64,000 nucleotides of DNA from assembly GCA_012103455.1 (NCBI GenBank), contig WLWT01000001.1:916001-980000 (forward strand), in the 5' to 3' direction. A model generated the notes under the pieces. The model was not told the origin of the DNA. It saw only the letters and a program-made list of their open reading frames with translations, and made no database searches. Below, one piece after another: positions 55,266 through 63,603 of the stretch; within the stretch, counting starts at the first letter, position 1; every line of letters begins with the position of its first letter. The stretch comes from Gammaproteobacteria bacterium (GTDB lineage Bacteria > Pseudomonadota > Gammaproteobacteria > HK1). The translations under genes were made by a program, and so were the position numbers.

Positions 55266-57362
55266 CTATCCTCCTGTGCTCGTCGAGGCCAATGCGAGTG
55301 GGAACACTGGCCCGCTCCCGGAGGACCGTAGAAGCGCGGCGATCACGGTCAAAGTCCAGGAAGAGTCGATGACATCATCGACAAGAATCACAGGGGCGTT
55401 TTGAACGTTGTCATCAACTTCGAAGACGCCATCCAGGTTTCTGCACTGATGATACCGATTCTGCTGGAGTTTCTGAGGTTCGTTCTCCACCACCTTTTTG
55501 ACGACATCTAGAAACTCAAGCGACAAGACATCCGCTAAACGCTTCGCGAAATCCGCAACCAGATTGGGGTGACGAAGAGAAGGTACACAGGTTACCCACA
55601 TCGGAGGTGGATCAGGTGCCCACCTCTGGGTGATCATCTCAGCAGTAGCGACAACCAGGTCGTCCGAGAATGCACCGGCATGTTTCTCGGTCGCGACGAC
55701 GTGGCCCCATCCCGCGTCGCCCCACCAGCTCAGTACACGTCCTTCCTCTGCTCGCAGTTCATCAGGCAGATTGCCGGTAAGACCGTAAGTGAGGAACGCA
55801 TCTCGTGCCACTTGCTTCTTGCACTGAAGCGGGAACTCCGACCGGCGCAAGAATGCAGCCGCTTGAATACCGGTTTTCCGTTCGAATTCCGTTGGGAGAA
55901 TTGGCTCGCCAATGCAGATTGCACAGCGTCCGCACGGTTCAGTGGTTGGGTCATCAAGGACCCGGCCAAGGTGCGCCATGAGACAACTTTCGCAATCGAT
56001 GTAGTCTTGAACCTCCCGCCATTCTCGCTCTCGTTGATTTGTGAGGCGATCGATGTGGTCGTGGTCCATAGTGAAGAGCACCGCAGTCCGCTGCCATCGG
56101 GAGCCGACCTTAACTACCGGGGCAGGGTTCTCGACGCTTGTGTACTTGAGCACCTTGTCGATCTGGCCACGTGTCAGGTTTACATGGTTCTCAAGCTGAA
56201 CCGTGCGCATGCCATCAGAGTCTTCGAGGGCGTCGAGGATGATGTGGACGTGTTTCTCATCCGGAAACGCGCTGCGTCTAAAGAAATCGTGAATGTCCTC
56301 GTCCTCACGTCCTGACAGTAAGATGCCGATTGCTGACGGTATCGCCCGACCCGCACGCCCTACCTGTTGGTAATACGAAACTATCGAGCCTGGCGCTTGA
56401 TAGTGAATGACGAAGCTCAAATCTGGTTTGTCATATCCCATACCCAGCGCGGTCGTTGCGACGAGCGCCTTCAGGTCGTTCCGCAGTAAGGACTCTTCCA
56501 AATGCAACCGATAGCTGTGGCTGTCGGGGAAGTCGCTGTGGCCGACATCACTGTAGTAGGGCAGGGCGTCAATGCCGTTGCGCTGCAACCAGCCTGAGAC
56601 CTGCTCGGCGTCTCGTCTCGTGAGTACGTAAATGATTCCAGTACCTTCCAACTGAGAGACCTGTTCCGCGAGCCATGCAAGTCGGGCCGCTTGGTCAGGG
56701 AGCCGGATGGTCTGCAACGAAAGACTGTCTCGCGTCAGCGGGCCTCGTATGGTTTCCACGTCTCCCAGTTGTTGCTGAACATCGATCACTACTCGGTCGT
56801 TCGCTGTAGCGGTGGTCCCGAGTACCGGCATGTTCGGCGGCATCTGGCGCAGGATATTCACCAGGCGCCTGTAGTCGGGTCGAAAATCATGTCCCCAGTC
56901 AGAAATGCAGTGGGCTTCGTCCACTACAAGAAGTCCCACACGGTCCGCGATTGGGAGCAACACATCTAACACGAATGCTTCGTTAGCGAGTCGTTCAGGA
57001 GAGAGGAGGAGAACATCGGTATCGTCGGCAAGAATCGACGCCTTGATTGCCGTCCAGTCTGCGACATTTGTGGAGTTGATGGTGGCGGCGCTAAGACCCA
57101 ATCGATGGGCTGCATCGACTTGGTTGCGCATCAGCGCCAGCAGCGGGGAGACAACCACGGTCGGACCCGCACCGCTATTCCGCAGTATTCGAGTGGTCAG
57201 AAAATAGACGATGCTCTTCCCCCATCCGGTCCGCTCGACGACCAGTAGGTTCTTGCGTTGAACTACCAGCCGCTCGATGGCCTCCCACTGATCCGGGCGA
57301 AAGTGCGCGTCAGGATCGCCAACCGCAACTTGCAGCAGGGCCTCAGCTTCACCTCTGTTCAC
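55266..57362 (-). CDS. RecQ-like helicase fused to a phosphoribosyltransferase domain
   Basis: The product is 698 residues. Residues 20-350 are a superfamily 2 helicase: Walker A RTGWGKS (45-50), VVDEAHCISDWGHDFRPDY (DEAH at 148-151), GTTATAND, and motif VI QQVGRAGRA. A Cys cluster (CESCLMAH, CGRCAIC) follows, as in RecQ. The C-terminal 200 residues end in a type I phosphoribosyltransferase PRPP loop, VILVDDVIDSSWTLT at about 658-672. It is directly followed by the DprA/SLOG gene and starts the leftward operon of the island. The combination suggests a defence or DNA-uptake-linked role; that is inference. Confidence 0.87.
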   Translation of the reverse strand: MNRGEAEALLQVAVGDPDAHFRPDQWEAIERLVVQRKNLLVVERTGWGKSIVYFLTTRILRNSGAGPTVVVSPLLALMRNQVDAAHRLGLSAATINSTNVADWTAIKASILADDTDVLLLSPERLANEAFVLDVLLPIADRVGLLVVDEAHCISDWGHDFRPDYRRLVNILRQMPPNMPVLGTTATANDRVVIDVQQQLGDVETIRGPLTRDSLSLQTIRLPDQAARLAWLAEQVSQLEGTGIIYVLTRRDAEQVSGWLQRNGIDALPYYSDVGHSDFPDSHSYRLHLEESLLRNDLKALVATTALGMGYDKPDLSFVIHYQAPGSIVSYYQQVGRAGRAIPSAIGILLSGREDEDIHDFFRRSAFPDEKHVHIILDALEDSDGMRTVQLENHVNLTRGQIDKVLKYTSVENPAPVVKVGSRWQRTAVLFTMDHDHIDRLTNQREREWREVQDYIDCESCLMAHLGRVLDDPTTEPCGRCAICIGEPILPTEFERKTGIQAAAFLRRSEFPLQCKKQVARDAFLTYGLTGNLPDELRAEEGRVLSWWGDAGWGHVVATEKHAGAFSDDLVVATAEMITQRWAPDPPPMWVTCVPSLRHPNLVADFAKRLADVLSLEFLDVVKKVVENEPQKLQQNRYHQCRNLDGVFEVDDNVQNAPVILVDDVIDSSWTLTVIAALLRSSGSGPVFPLALASTSTGG

Positions 57363-57684
57363 ATCGGTCCACCATCAGTCCGGTGGCCGTAATGTTCTTG
57401 GCAGCAAGACCGGTTTGCCGCCACCGAGATGCCGCCCGGCATCCTTCCGGTTCTCTTCGGCGCCGGAATCAAGTCGTATACCGGATGCCATGGGTGTTCG
57501 TACCACGTCACATGCAGGTCTCGATATGTGTCACAGACTGAATTCTCGAACTTTCGTGAGGAATTTCTTAGTTTCCTCGCGAGTCTATATAAAACAATAA
57601 GTTACGTGAATATAATCACAGAATCAGTTGATGATTGATGTCATTATCTCAAATGTTTGGTAGTTTCATGATGAGTTGTCACCT
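57363..57684. other. Divergent spacer between recQ-like gene and integrase
   Basis: About 320 bases, partly AT-rich (57560-57660), likely carrying promoters for both directions. No gene recognised. Confidence 0.45.
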
Positions 57685-58260
57685 ATGCCACTCGGGAAAT
57701 AGGCCAAGCTCCTGACGGCTCGCCAGGAAGCGCTGGTCTTGAAGCATCTGGAGTCTACTCGGCACAGTGAGCGGGACCGGTTGATGTTCCTGCTGTCGGT
57801 CAAGGCCGGACTCCGCGCTAAAGAGATTGCCTGCATGACATGGACGATGGTCACCGACCCGTTCGGCACGGTTTGCGATGAGATTGCGTTGGAAGACCGC
57901 GCTGCGAAGGGTGACTCTGGGCGACAGGTGCCGATGCACAAAGCCGTCAGGGATGCGATGGTACGGCTTCACGCCATGAGGGGGTGCGATGTGAAGCCGC
58001 ACACTCGGGTGATCTACTCCGAACGCGGCAGTGGGATGTCGGCGGCGTCAGTGGTGAACTGGCTCGGCAGGCTCTATGCCACGCTTGGTATGCACGGATG
58101 CTCGTCTCACAGTGGTCGCCGGACTTTCGTGACGAATGCAGCCAAGAAAATTGTGGAGGCCGGTGGGTCGTTGCGCGATGTACAGCAACTCGCGGGTCAT
58201 CGAGCACTCTCGACGACGGAGCGGTACATTGCCGGGTCATCCGATGCAAGAGGCGCGTAA
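57685..58260 (+). pseudogene. Tyrosine recombinase (integrase) with amber codon 6
   Basis: From ATG 57685: MPLGK, TAG at 57700-57702, then AKLLTARQEALVLKHL and an otherwise complete short integrase. Catalytic pieces: GLRAKEIACMTW (first Arg), HSGRRTFVT (HxxR) and GHRALSTTERYI (His and Tyr). The family N-terminus normally reads GKQAK, so the stop probably replaced a Gln codon. Translation could restart at TTG 57739. It is the likely integrase of the tRNA-Lys island. Confidence 0.8.
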
Positions 58261-58299
58261 TAGACCTGCTCTGAATCGGACGATATCCACAGAATGTGC

Positions 58300-59661
58300 G
58301 GGCATGTCGAGCAAGCCAGTTCGGCGTCTGGTCCATCTCGAAGATGAACATGATCCTGCATGGGATACCGGACGCGGACCTGCGCAACGGCGATACGCTG
58401 GCCGAGCCGCTGCACATCGAGGGTGGCGAGTTGATGCGGTTCGACCGCGTTGTCACCAATCCACCGTTCTCGCAGAACTACTCGGCTGACGGCATCCCGT
58501 TTCCGGAGCGATTCCCATACGGTTTCTGTCCGGAGTCCGGCAAGAAGGCCGACCTCATGTTCGTGCAGCACATGGCATCGGTTCTCCGTCAGGGCGGCAT
58601 GGTATGCACGGTGATGCCGCACGGCGTCCTGTTCCGTGGTGGCGCTGAGCGCGACATCCGACGTGGCTTCATTGAGGATGACATGCTCGATGCGGTCATC
58701 GGCCTAGTGCCGAACCTGTTCTATGGCACCGGTATCCCCGTATGCATCCTGGCCGTCCGTGCCAAGGGTGCCAAGCCGCCAGAGCGCCAAGGAAAGGTCT
58801 TGTTCATCAACGCGGACGCCGACTTCCGCGCTGGCCGGGTACAGAACTTCCTCGAACATGAGCACATCGAGAAGATTGTCAGCGCCTACCATCGATACGA
58901 GGAGATCGATGGGTTCGCGGATGTGGTACCGCAGTCGGTGCTGGCCGAAAACGACTACAACCTCAACATCCGGCGCTACGCGGACAACGCTCCACCGCCC
59001 GAGCCACACGATGTGCGGGCGCACCTGATGGGCGGCGTACCCAAGGCCGAGGTGGCGGTTCACGCCGAACCGTTCGCAGCGCATGGATTCGACCCGACTG
59101 GACTCCTGGTGGAGAAGAACGAACAGTACTTCGACTTCAGCCCCGACCTGGACGGCACTGCTGACATCAAGGACCGCATCGAATCCGATGCTGGCTTGAC
59201 GGCGCGTGAAACGGCGCTTGCCCGCGCATTCGACGATTGGTGGACCGTCCACGACGACCATATCGTGGCGCTACCTGATACGAAGGCCCTAATGGCATTT
59301 CGCACCGAGTTGATGGACTCGTTCGATGCTGCCCCGTTCGATGCTGCCCTGGTACCCGTGGGACTGCTCGGCCGATTCCAAGTCGCAGGCATCATTGCCA
59401 CATGCTGGGGTGATGTCGTCTTCGAATTGAAAGCGCTTGATGACTGTCGGCTTCACCGGCGTGGTGGAAGGCTGGGTCACCACCATTCTGGCAGCCTCAG
59501 AAAAAGGTGCTGCCAAGAACGCGCCACTCGACCACAAACCTGTGAAGAGGCTGCTGCCACAATTGCTGGATGATATCGCGGAGTTAGAAGGTCGCATCGC
59601 CGAGCTTGACGGCACCATCCAGGAGAGGCGTCGCTCAGTTCACCATAGCTCGCTCGCATGA
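58300..59661 (+). pseudogene. Type I restriction-modification methylase HsdM relic
   Basis: Begins mid-gene with FGVWSISKMNMILHGIPDAD and contains motif IV (VVTNPPFSQNYS), then FPYGFCPESGKKADLMFVQH. The N-terminal third with the SAM motif is missing. Near 59440 the frame shifts; the tail (GFTGVVEGWVTTILAASEKG, PVKRLLPQLLDDIAELEGR) continues in another frame to 59661. No hsdS or hsdR remains. Inactive. Confidence 0.85.
59321..59350. repeat. 15 bp tandem duplication in the hsdM relic
   Basis: GTTCGATGCTGCCCC is followed by GTTCGATGCTGCCCT, giving the doubled FDAAP/FDAAL. Confidence 0.92.
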
Positions 59662-60835
59662 GTTCTTCGGGGAGACGAAGACTCCTTGCGGTACGCTGAT
59701 ACTAACCACGGACCTTAGACAACAGGAGAAGGTCTACTTCGGGCTGATAATCTCGCGTGGCCCAGTGACGACACTGGAGACGCGCGTCAAAGTTCGCCGG
59801 GTGATGGAAATCACACCGTCATCCGAGGCGGGTTTGGTGGCCCTCCTCACAGAAAACCTTCACATTAGAAATCTTCGCAAGCGTCTGGCTTCTGATGAGT
59901 CCGTCATACCGTTGTCTCCGAAACTAAGCGTGCACCTGCTGGAGAGGCTTGCTGAACTTGCTGAGAATCGGGGTGCACTACATGTCGTGGCGGCTTCGTT
60001 GAGCGCTCCCAAACACTTCCGAGGCCCGGAAGCGCTTCAGGAGGACGTAGTTCATGCGGCATTGAGGACGTTCGGGCTAGCGGGTGATGAACGGGCACTT
60101 TCTCTCGAAACAGTTGACGGAGAGCGGACTGCCCTAGCTCGCATCGACATCATTGAAGACGCCGCCATAGAGCACGATGCGAAGCACGTGCCGGGCTACG
60201 ACCTGGTGGGCAGCGATTTGACAGGCAGGGCCGTGTTTGCGCGAGGTGGCGAGAAATTGGAGGTCTACACAGCGAATCGTCGCCCATTAGAGGAGGTGCT
60301 AGGCGTTGACCTTATCTACTTGAACGTGACTCGTCAGAACGTAGTGATGTTGCAATACAAGATGTTGGAATCCCACAAGCAGAATGGCGAAACGGATTGG
60401 GTCTATCGCCCGAACAAGAAGTTGGCTGAGCAGATAGCTCGCATGGAACTATTTTCGAATGCTCACCCGCCAGGGCCACATGAGTACCGCATCAGTTCGC
60501 AGGTCTTCTATCTAAAGTTTGTGAAGCGGAACGGTGCGATTCGGAGCGGTGGCATCATTATGCCCATCGATCACTTTTCTATCGTGCGAACCGATCCAGC
60601 CTGTCGAGGACCGCGTGGAGCCTTCAGAGTTAGCTTCGACGCCCTCGGTGGTCGCTATTTGCGTCAAGGTCCATTTCTCGACCTGGTGCGCTCCGGATAC
60701 GTGGGGGCTCACGCAACTGCTACGTCGAATCTAACGGTTTTGGTGAGAGCAATCATCAAAGACGGACATGCAGTCGTTGCAGCAGTGCAGTCGCAAGCCA
60801 CGACACATGGACTGGAGGACGCGAACGGAGTCTAA
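59606..60835 (+). CDS. Hypothetical island protein
   Basis: The product is up to 409 residues from a TTG that lies inside the hsdM tail; the first 12-15 residues are therefore doubtful, and the N-terminus may have been replaced. The protein is soluble, with alternating strands and helices (TLILTTDLRQQEKVYFGLII, VHAALRTFGLAGDERALSLE, VLGVDLIYLNVTRQNVVMLQ). The last phrase resembles nuclease-like cores in which QYK follows a strand (VVMLQYKML), a pattern seen in restriction-type folds, but I cannot confirm it. No named family is recognised. Confidence 0.65.
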   Translation: MTAPSRRGVAQFTIARSHEFFGETKTPCGTLILTTDLRQQEKVYFGLIISRGPVTTLETRVKVRRVMEITPSSEAGLVALLTENLHIRNLRKRLASDESVIPLSPKLSVHLLERLAELAENRGALHVVAASLSAPKHFRGPEALQEDVVHAALRTFGLAGDERALSLETVDGERTALARIDIIEDAAIEHDAKHVPGYDLVGSDLTGRAVFARGGEKLEVYTANRRPLEEVLGVDLIYLNVTRQNVVMLQYKMLESHKQNGETDWVYRPNKKLAEQIARMELFSNAHPPGPHEYRISSQVFYLKFVKRNGAIRSGGIIMPIDHFSIVRTDPACRGPRGAFRVSFDALGGRYLRQGPFLDLVRSGYVGAHATATSNLTVLVRAIIKDGHAVVAAVQSQATTHGLEDANGV

Positions 60836-60924
60836 GTTAAGTTGGCGGGGATGCGCTTTCTCCACAGTCTCGGCTGAAGGCCGTAGACAGCATATCGCGC
60901 ATCATTCTCATTGCAACGAAATAC

Positions 60925-61779
60925 CTAGCCAACACTCTTTCTTTCCCATGCGTTACCAAAGTCTACAATTGGGTATGGGAGCCCAAAGAATACATATGCA
61001 TCCAGATGCCTTTTCGCATTATCTCCGTGGGCCGGATAGCCTTGTCTCAAGTAATTGAGATTCTTCAAGACCTCGACGATTTCATCTGCTTTTGAACGGC
61101 TACACAGCCTCTCAAGCGCGAGAGCCAACAAGATGAGGGTGCCGCTGTTTGCATCCCACGCCTTCTGCGCCTGCTGTTCCAGAAGTTCGGGGTCGAGATC
61201 CGTCGCAATTCCAGCCAACGATTGGACCCGATTTCGGAAGTGCTCCTCAGACTGAGCCTGCTTGTACATGTCGAACAAGGCTCTCTCTTGGCTCAGTAGG
61301 AGCACTCGGCCACCCCATAGGTGTGTCGTGAGCGCGTTGATTTCGTCTCGGATCTTCGAGATGCCCTCTGAAAGGAAGTAAATTCCTGATCGCACGCTTG
61401 TTGCCTTAGCGGGATGGTGGATCGGAAACGTCGCACCGGGAGTGGTTACAGGTTCCTTGGGAGGCAACTTCGGAGCCGAATAGGTGTTCAGAACCAGCGG
61501 CGGAATGATGTCCAGGCGATCCTCGCTCGCCAGAGTCATCACGTAGGAGGTCGCGGCGGTCGCCGAGGACTGTTCAACGTCCGCGTCGCTCTGGTTCCAG
61601 ACGGCTTGAAGCGTGCCCGAGACCTCAACGTCGAATTCATGGGAAGCCTCTCCTTTGAATCCGCCGTCGTCGCGGGACCCGACCTCGAAATGGACGCGGT
61701 ATTTGTGACCGTCGAGACCCGGTGGAGTGATATCGCGGATTCCTTGAAACCGCAGCAACTTCATGGCCTCACGCTTCAT
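60925..61779 (-). CDS. Hypothetical island protein next to tRNA-Lys
   Basis: The product is 284 residues, soluble and acidic. An N-terminal beta-rich part (KYRVHFEVGSRDDGGFKGEA, SHEFDVEVSGTLQAVW) is followed by a Pro-rich linker (SAPKLPPKEPVTTPGA) and a helical C-terminus (EEHFRNRVQSLAGIATDLDP). It lies at the tRNA end of the island and is transcribed away from the tRNA 3' end. Family and function unknown. Confidence 0.65.
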   Translation of the reverse strand: MKREAMKLLRFQGIRDITPPGLDGHKYRVHFEVGSRDDGGFKGEASHEFDVEVSGTLQAVWNQSDADVEQSSATAATSYVMTLASEDRLDIIPPLVLNTYSAPKLPPKEPVTTPGATFPIHHPAKATSVRSGIYFLSEGISKIRDEINALTTHLWGGRVLLLSQERALFDMYKQAQSEEHFRNRVQSLAGIATDLDPELLEQQAQKAWDANSGTLILLALALERLCSRSKADEIVEVLKNLNYLRQGYPAHGDNAKRHLDAYVFFGLPYPIVDFGNAWERKSVG

Positions 61780-61888
61780 GATTGGTCTTCGCAGCCATTG
61801 AATTGTAGAAGAACCGGATTTTGTAGAATGCCACCCGATCAGAAGGGTGGGTTGAATCGTCGTAACTACTTGTATTTATTGTGATTGT

Positions 61889-61964
61889 TGGTGGGCCGTG
61901 CAGGGATCGAACCTGCGACCACCTGATTAAAAGTCAGATGCTCTACCGACTGAGCTAACGGCCC
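61889..61964 (-). tRNA. tRNA-Lys (anticodon TTT)
   Basis: A 76-nucleotide cloverleaf: acceptor GGGCCGT pairs with ACGGCCC, D-arm AGCTCAGTCGGTAGAGC, anticodon stem-loop CTGACTTTTAATCAG with TTT, T-arm GCAGGTTCGATCCCTGC, and an encoded CCA at 61889-61891. Its 3' half is duplicated at 53274. Confidence 0.98.
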
Positions 61965-62407
61965 TTTGTCTTTGATATCGAGGGAGTTGTGAGCGTTTTT
62001 GCCGTCTGCTATTTTCGCGGGGCTGATTATCGGCTCATACTCGTGCCCTCGCACTAGAGGCTGCGTAACAGTCGGCAGCACATAGAATCCCATGAAAGCT
62101 CGCTAGTGTACCAGAAATAATGAAGAAGATGTGCGCCGCGTGGACACAACTACCCAACACTCTTTGACGCCATGCGATACTTCAAGTGTGCGCGCGAATG
62201 CCACAATGGCATAATAGGCGCGCGCATTCCCGGGGTGCATCGGCTGTTCTATTGGTTTTTTAACCATTCCATGGGCACTCGGCACGTACTTGGTGCCGGT
62301 TGATTAGTAGGCGGCCTGCCCCCGGCGCTGCACTATCCGAATTGATATGCCTCGTACCACTAGACAGACGGGTATAGGCTAAATGTTATCTATTGCGAGT
62401 CGAGTAT
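61965..62407. other. Intergenic region upstream of tRNA-Lys
   Basis: About 440 bases without a supported gene; the tRNA promoter must lie in the first 60 bases. Short reverse frames here show no family resemblance. Confidence 0.4.
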
Positions 62408-62809
62408 ATGTCGATGGAACCAAGTACTTTTGCTGATTTTGTTGAGAATGAAAAAGAGCGTTTAGCTACGGAGCGCGAGCGCATCCTCGCTGAGCAAATC
62501 GGGCTCCAAGAGCAGATTAATGAGATAGACCGCGAACTTGCTGCTATCACAGCCTATGAGGCTACCAAAGCTGGTAAGACCGCAAGTCCCGCTGCTGGCA
62601 GAGGGCGCCGGGGTAGTGGTGTACGCACGCGGCTCCTGTCGCTCATCGGTGAGCGTACCGGCGGTATCAGCCGTGCTGAGATCCTCGAATCGCTTGGGAT
62701 GAAGGGTAACAAAGCCAAAGAGCAGTCGGTGAGTAATGCGCTTGCGGCGTTGAAGCGCGGCGACCAGATCACCAATAGCGACGGCAAGTACTACCCGGCG
62801 GAGGCATAA
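62408..62809 (+). CDS. Small protein with coiled coil and winged-helix-like C-terminus
   Basis: The product is 133 residues from ATG 62408. Residues 5-55 are a charged coiled coil (ENEKERLATERERILAEQIG, LQEQINEIDRELAAI). A Gly/Arg-rich linker (AAGRGRRGSGVRTR) is followed by a small helix-turn-helix-like domain (GGISRAEILESLGMKGNKAK, VSNALAALKRGDQIT, SDGKYYPAEA). This suggests DNA binding. No characterised family recognised. Confidence 0.75.
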   Translation: MSMEPSTFADFVENEKERLATERERILAEQIGLQEQINEIDRELAAITAYEATKAGKTASPAAGRGRRGSGVRTRLLSLIGERTGGISRAEILESLGMKGNKAKEQSVSNALAALKRGDQITNSDGKYYPAEA

Positions 62810-62856
62810 AACCACACCGCCTTTATTACCATCATTGAGCCGGCTCGATAGTGGCC

Positions 62857-62886
62857 GCCATGTAAAGCCCCGCCATGTAAAGCCGG
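62857..62886. repeat. 15 bp tandem duplication
   Basis: GCCATGTAAAGCCCC is followed by GCCATGTAAAGCCGG in the end of the PhyH relic (doubled LYMAG/LYMAA). Confidence 0.92.
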
Positions 62887-63368
62887 TACGCCTTTATGTG
62901 AGCCTTGCGCGCGAGTTCACTCGCCGCATGCTTTAAGCGTTCTTCCAGATGGTAATAACCGTAGCGGTCGCGGCCACGCGCTAACAAAGCGCTCGATACC
63001 GGCTGTGTAAGCGGTTTGACATGCGCCGGTATGTAGCTGATACCCACTCCAATGCGCCGGCCGGTACCGCAATTGGGCGCGGAACAATGCGGCGTGTGCG
63101 TGTGGTGTAGTGACATACATCCAGCCGGCACGGGCACACCGTCGCCGCCGCCATGCGCATGCATCCAGACGCCCGTGTTGCATCCGGCAAGGCCACCCAA
63201 GCCGTTAAGTATTCAGGCCGTCACGTGTTCAGCTGGAGTAAGCTGAAAATAATCGTCGTCCTGACGCCATAGGATAATGGCGTCAGAACCTGGTTCCTTG
63301 ATAGGCATGGTCAGGTGATAACACAGGATGTCGGGACCAATGAGATCTTCTACCGCATCCAGCACATC

Positions 63369-63402
63369 CGGGTGATGGACGATGGCGGGTGATGGACGAT
63401 GG
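63369..63402. repeat. 17 bp perfect tandem duplication
   Basis: CGGGTGATGGACGATGG occurs twice inside the PhyH relic; being 17 bp it shifts the frame. Confidence 0.95.
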
Positions 63403-63418
63403 CATCGGCCCAGTCGAG

Positions 63419-63460
63419 CAATAAATGGCAAACAATAAATGGCGAACAACAGATGGGTCT
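63419..63460. repeat. 14 bp tandem triplication (imperfect)
   Basis: CAATAAATGGCAAA is followed by CAATAAATGGCGAA and a diverged third unit inside the PhyH relic. Confidence 0.85.
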
Positions 63461-63603
63461 TGGAACGCTAGGGAAAATCCAATGGCTTTCCACTGCGGCG
63501 CTCGAAGTCTTCGAGCGCTATTGTGTAGTGCTTGACCTCGGCAGCGCTCAACACCGGAACCGGGCTCAAAAAGCCGTCTTCGCGAAAGCGCTCTACTGCC
63601 CGC

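Noticed and set aside
22720..57702. Reassignment of TAG to glutamine
   Set aside because: Several in-frame TAGs fall at likely Gln positions, but many intact genes end with TAG (long NfeD, short NfeD, ugpE, xoxF, xoxG, xoxJ, DUF302), and one TAG replaces Tyr in YADD. Nonsense mutation is simpler.
62103..62285. 60-codon frame on the minus strand
   Set aside because: No ribosome-binding site, no domain, and a composition typical of random frames.
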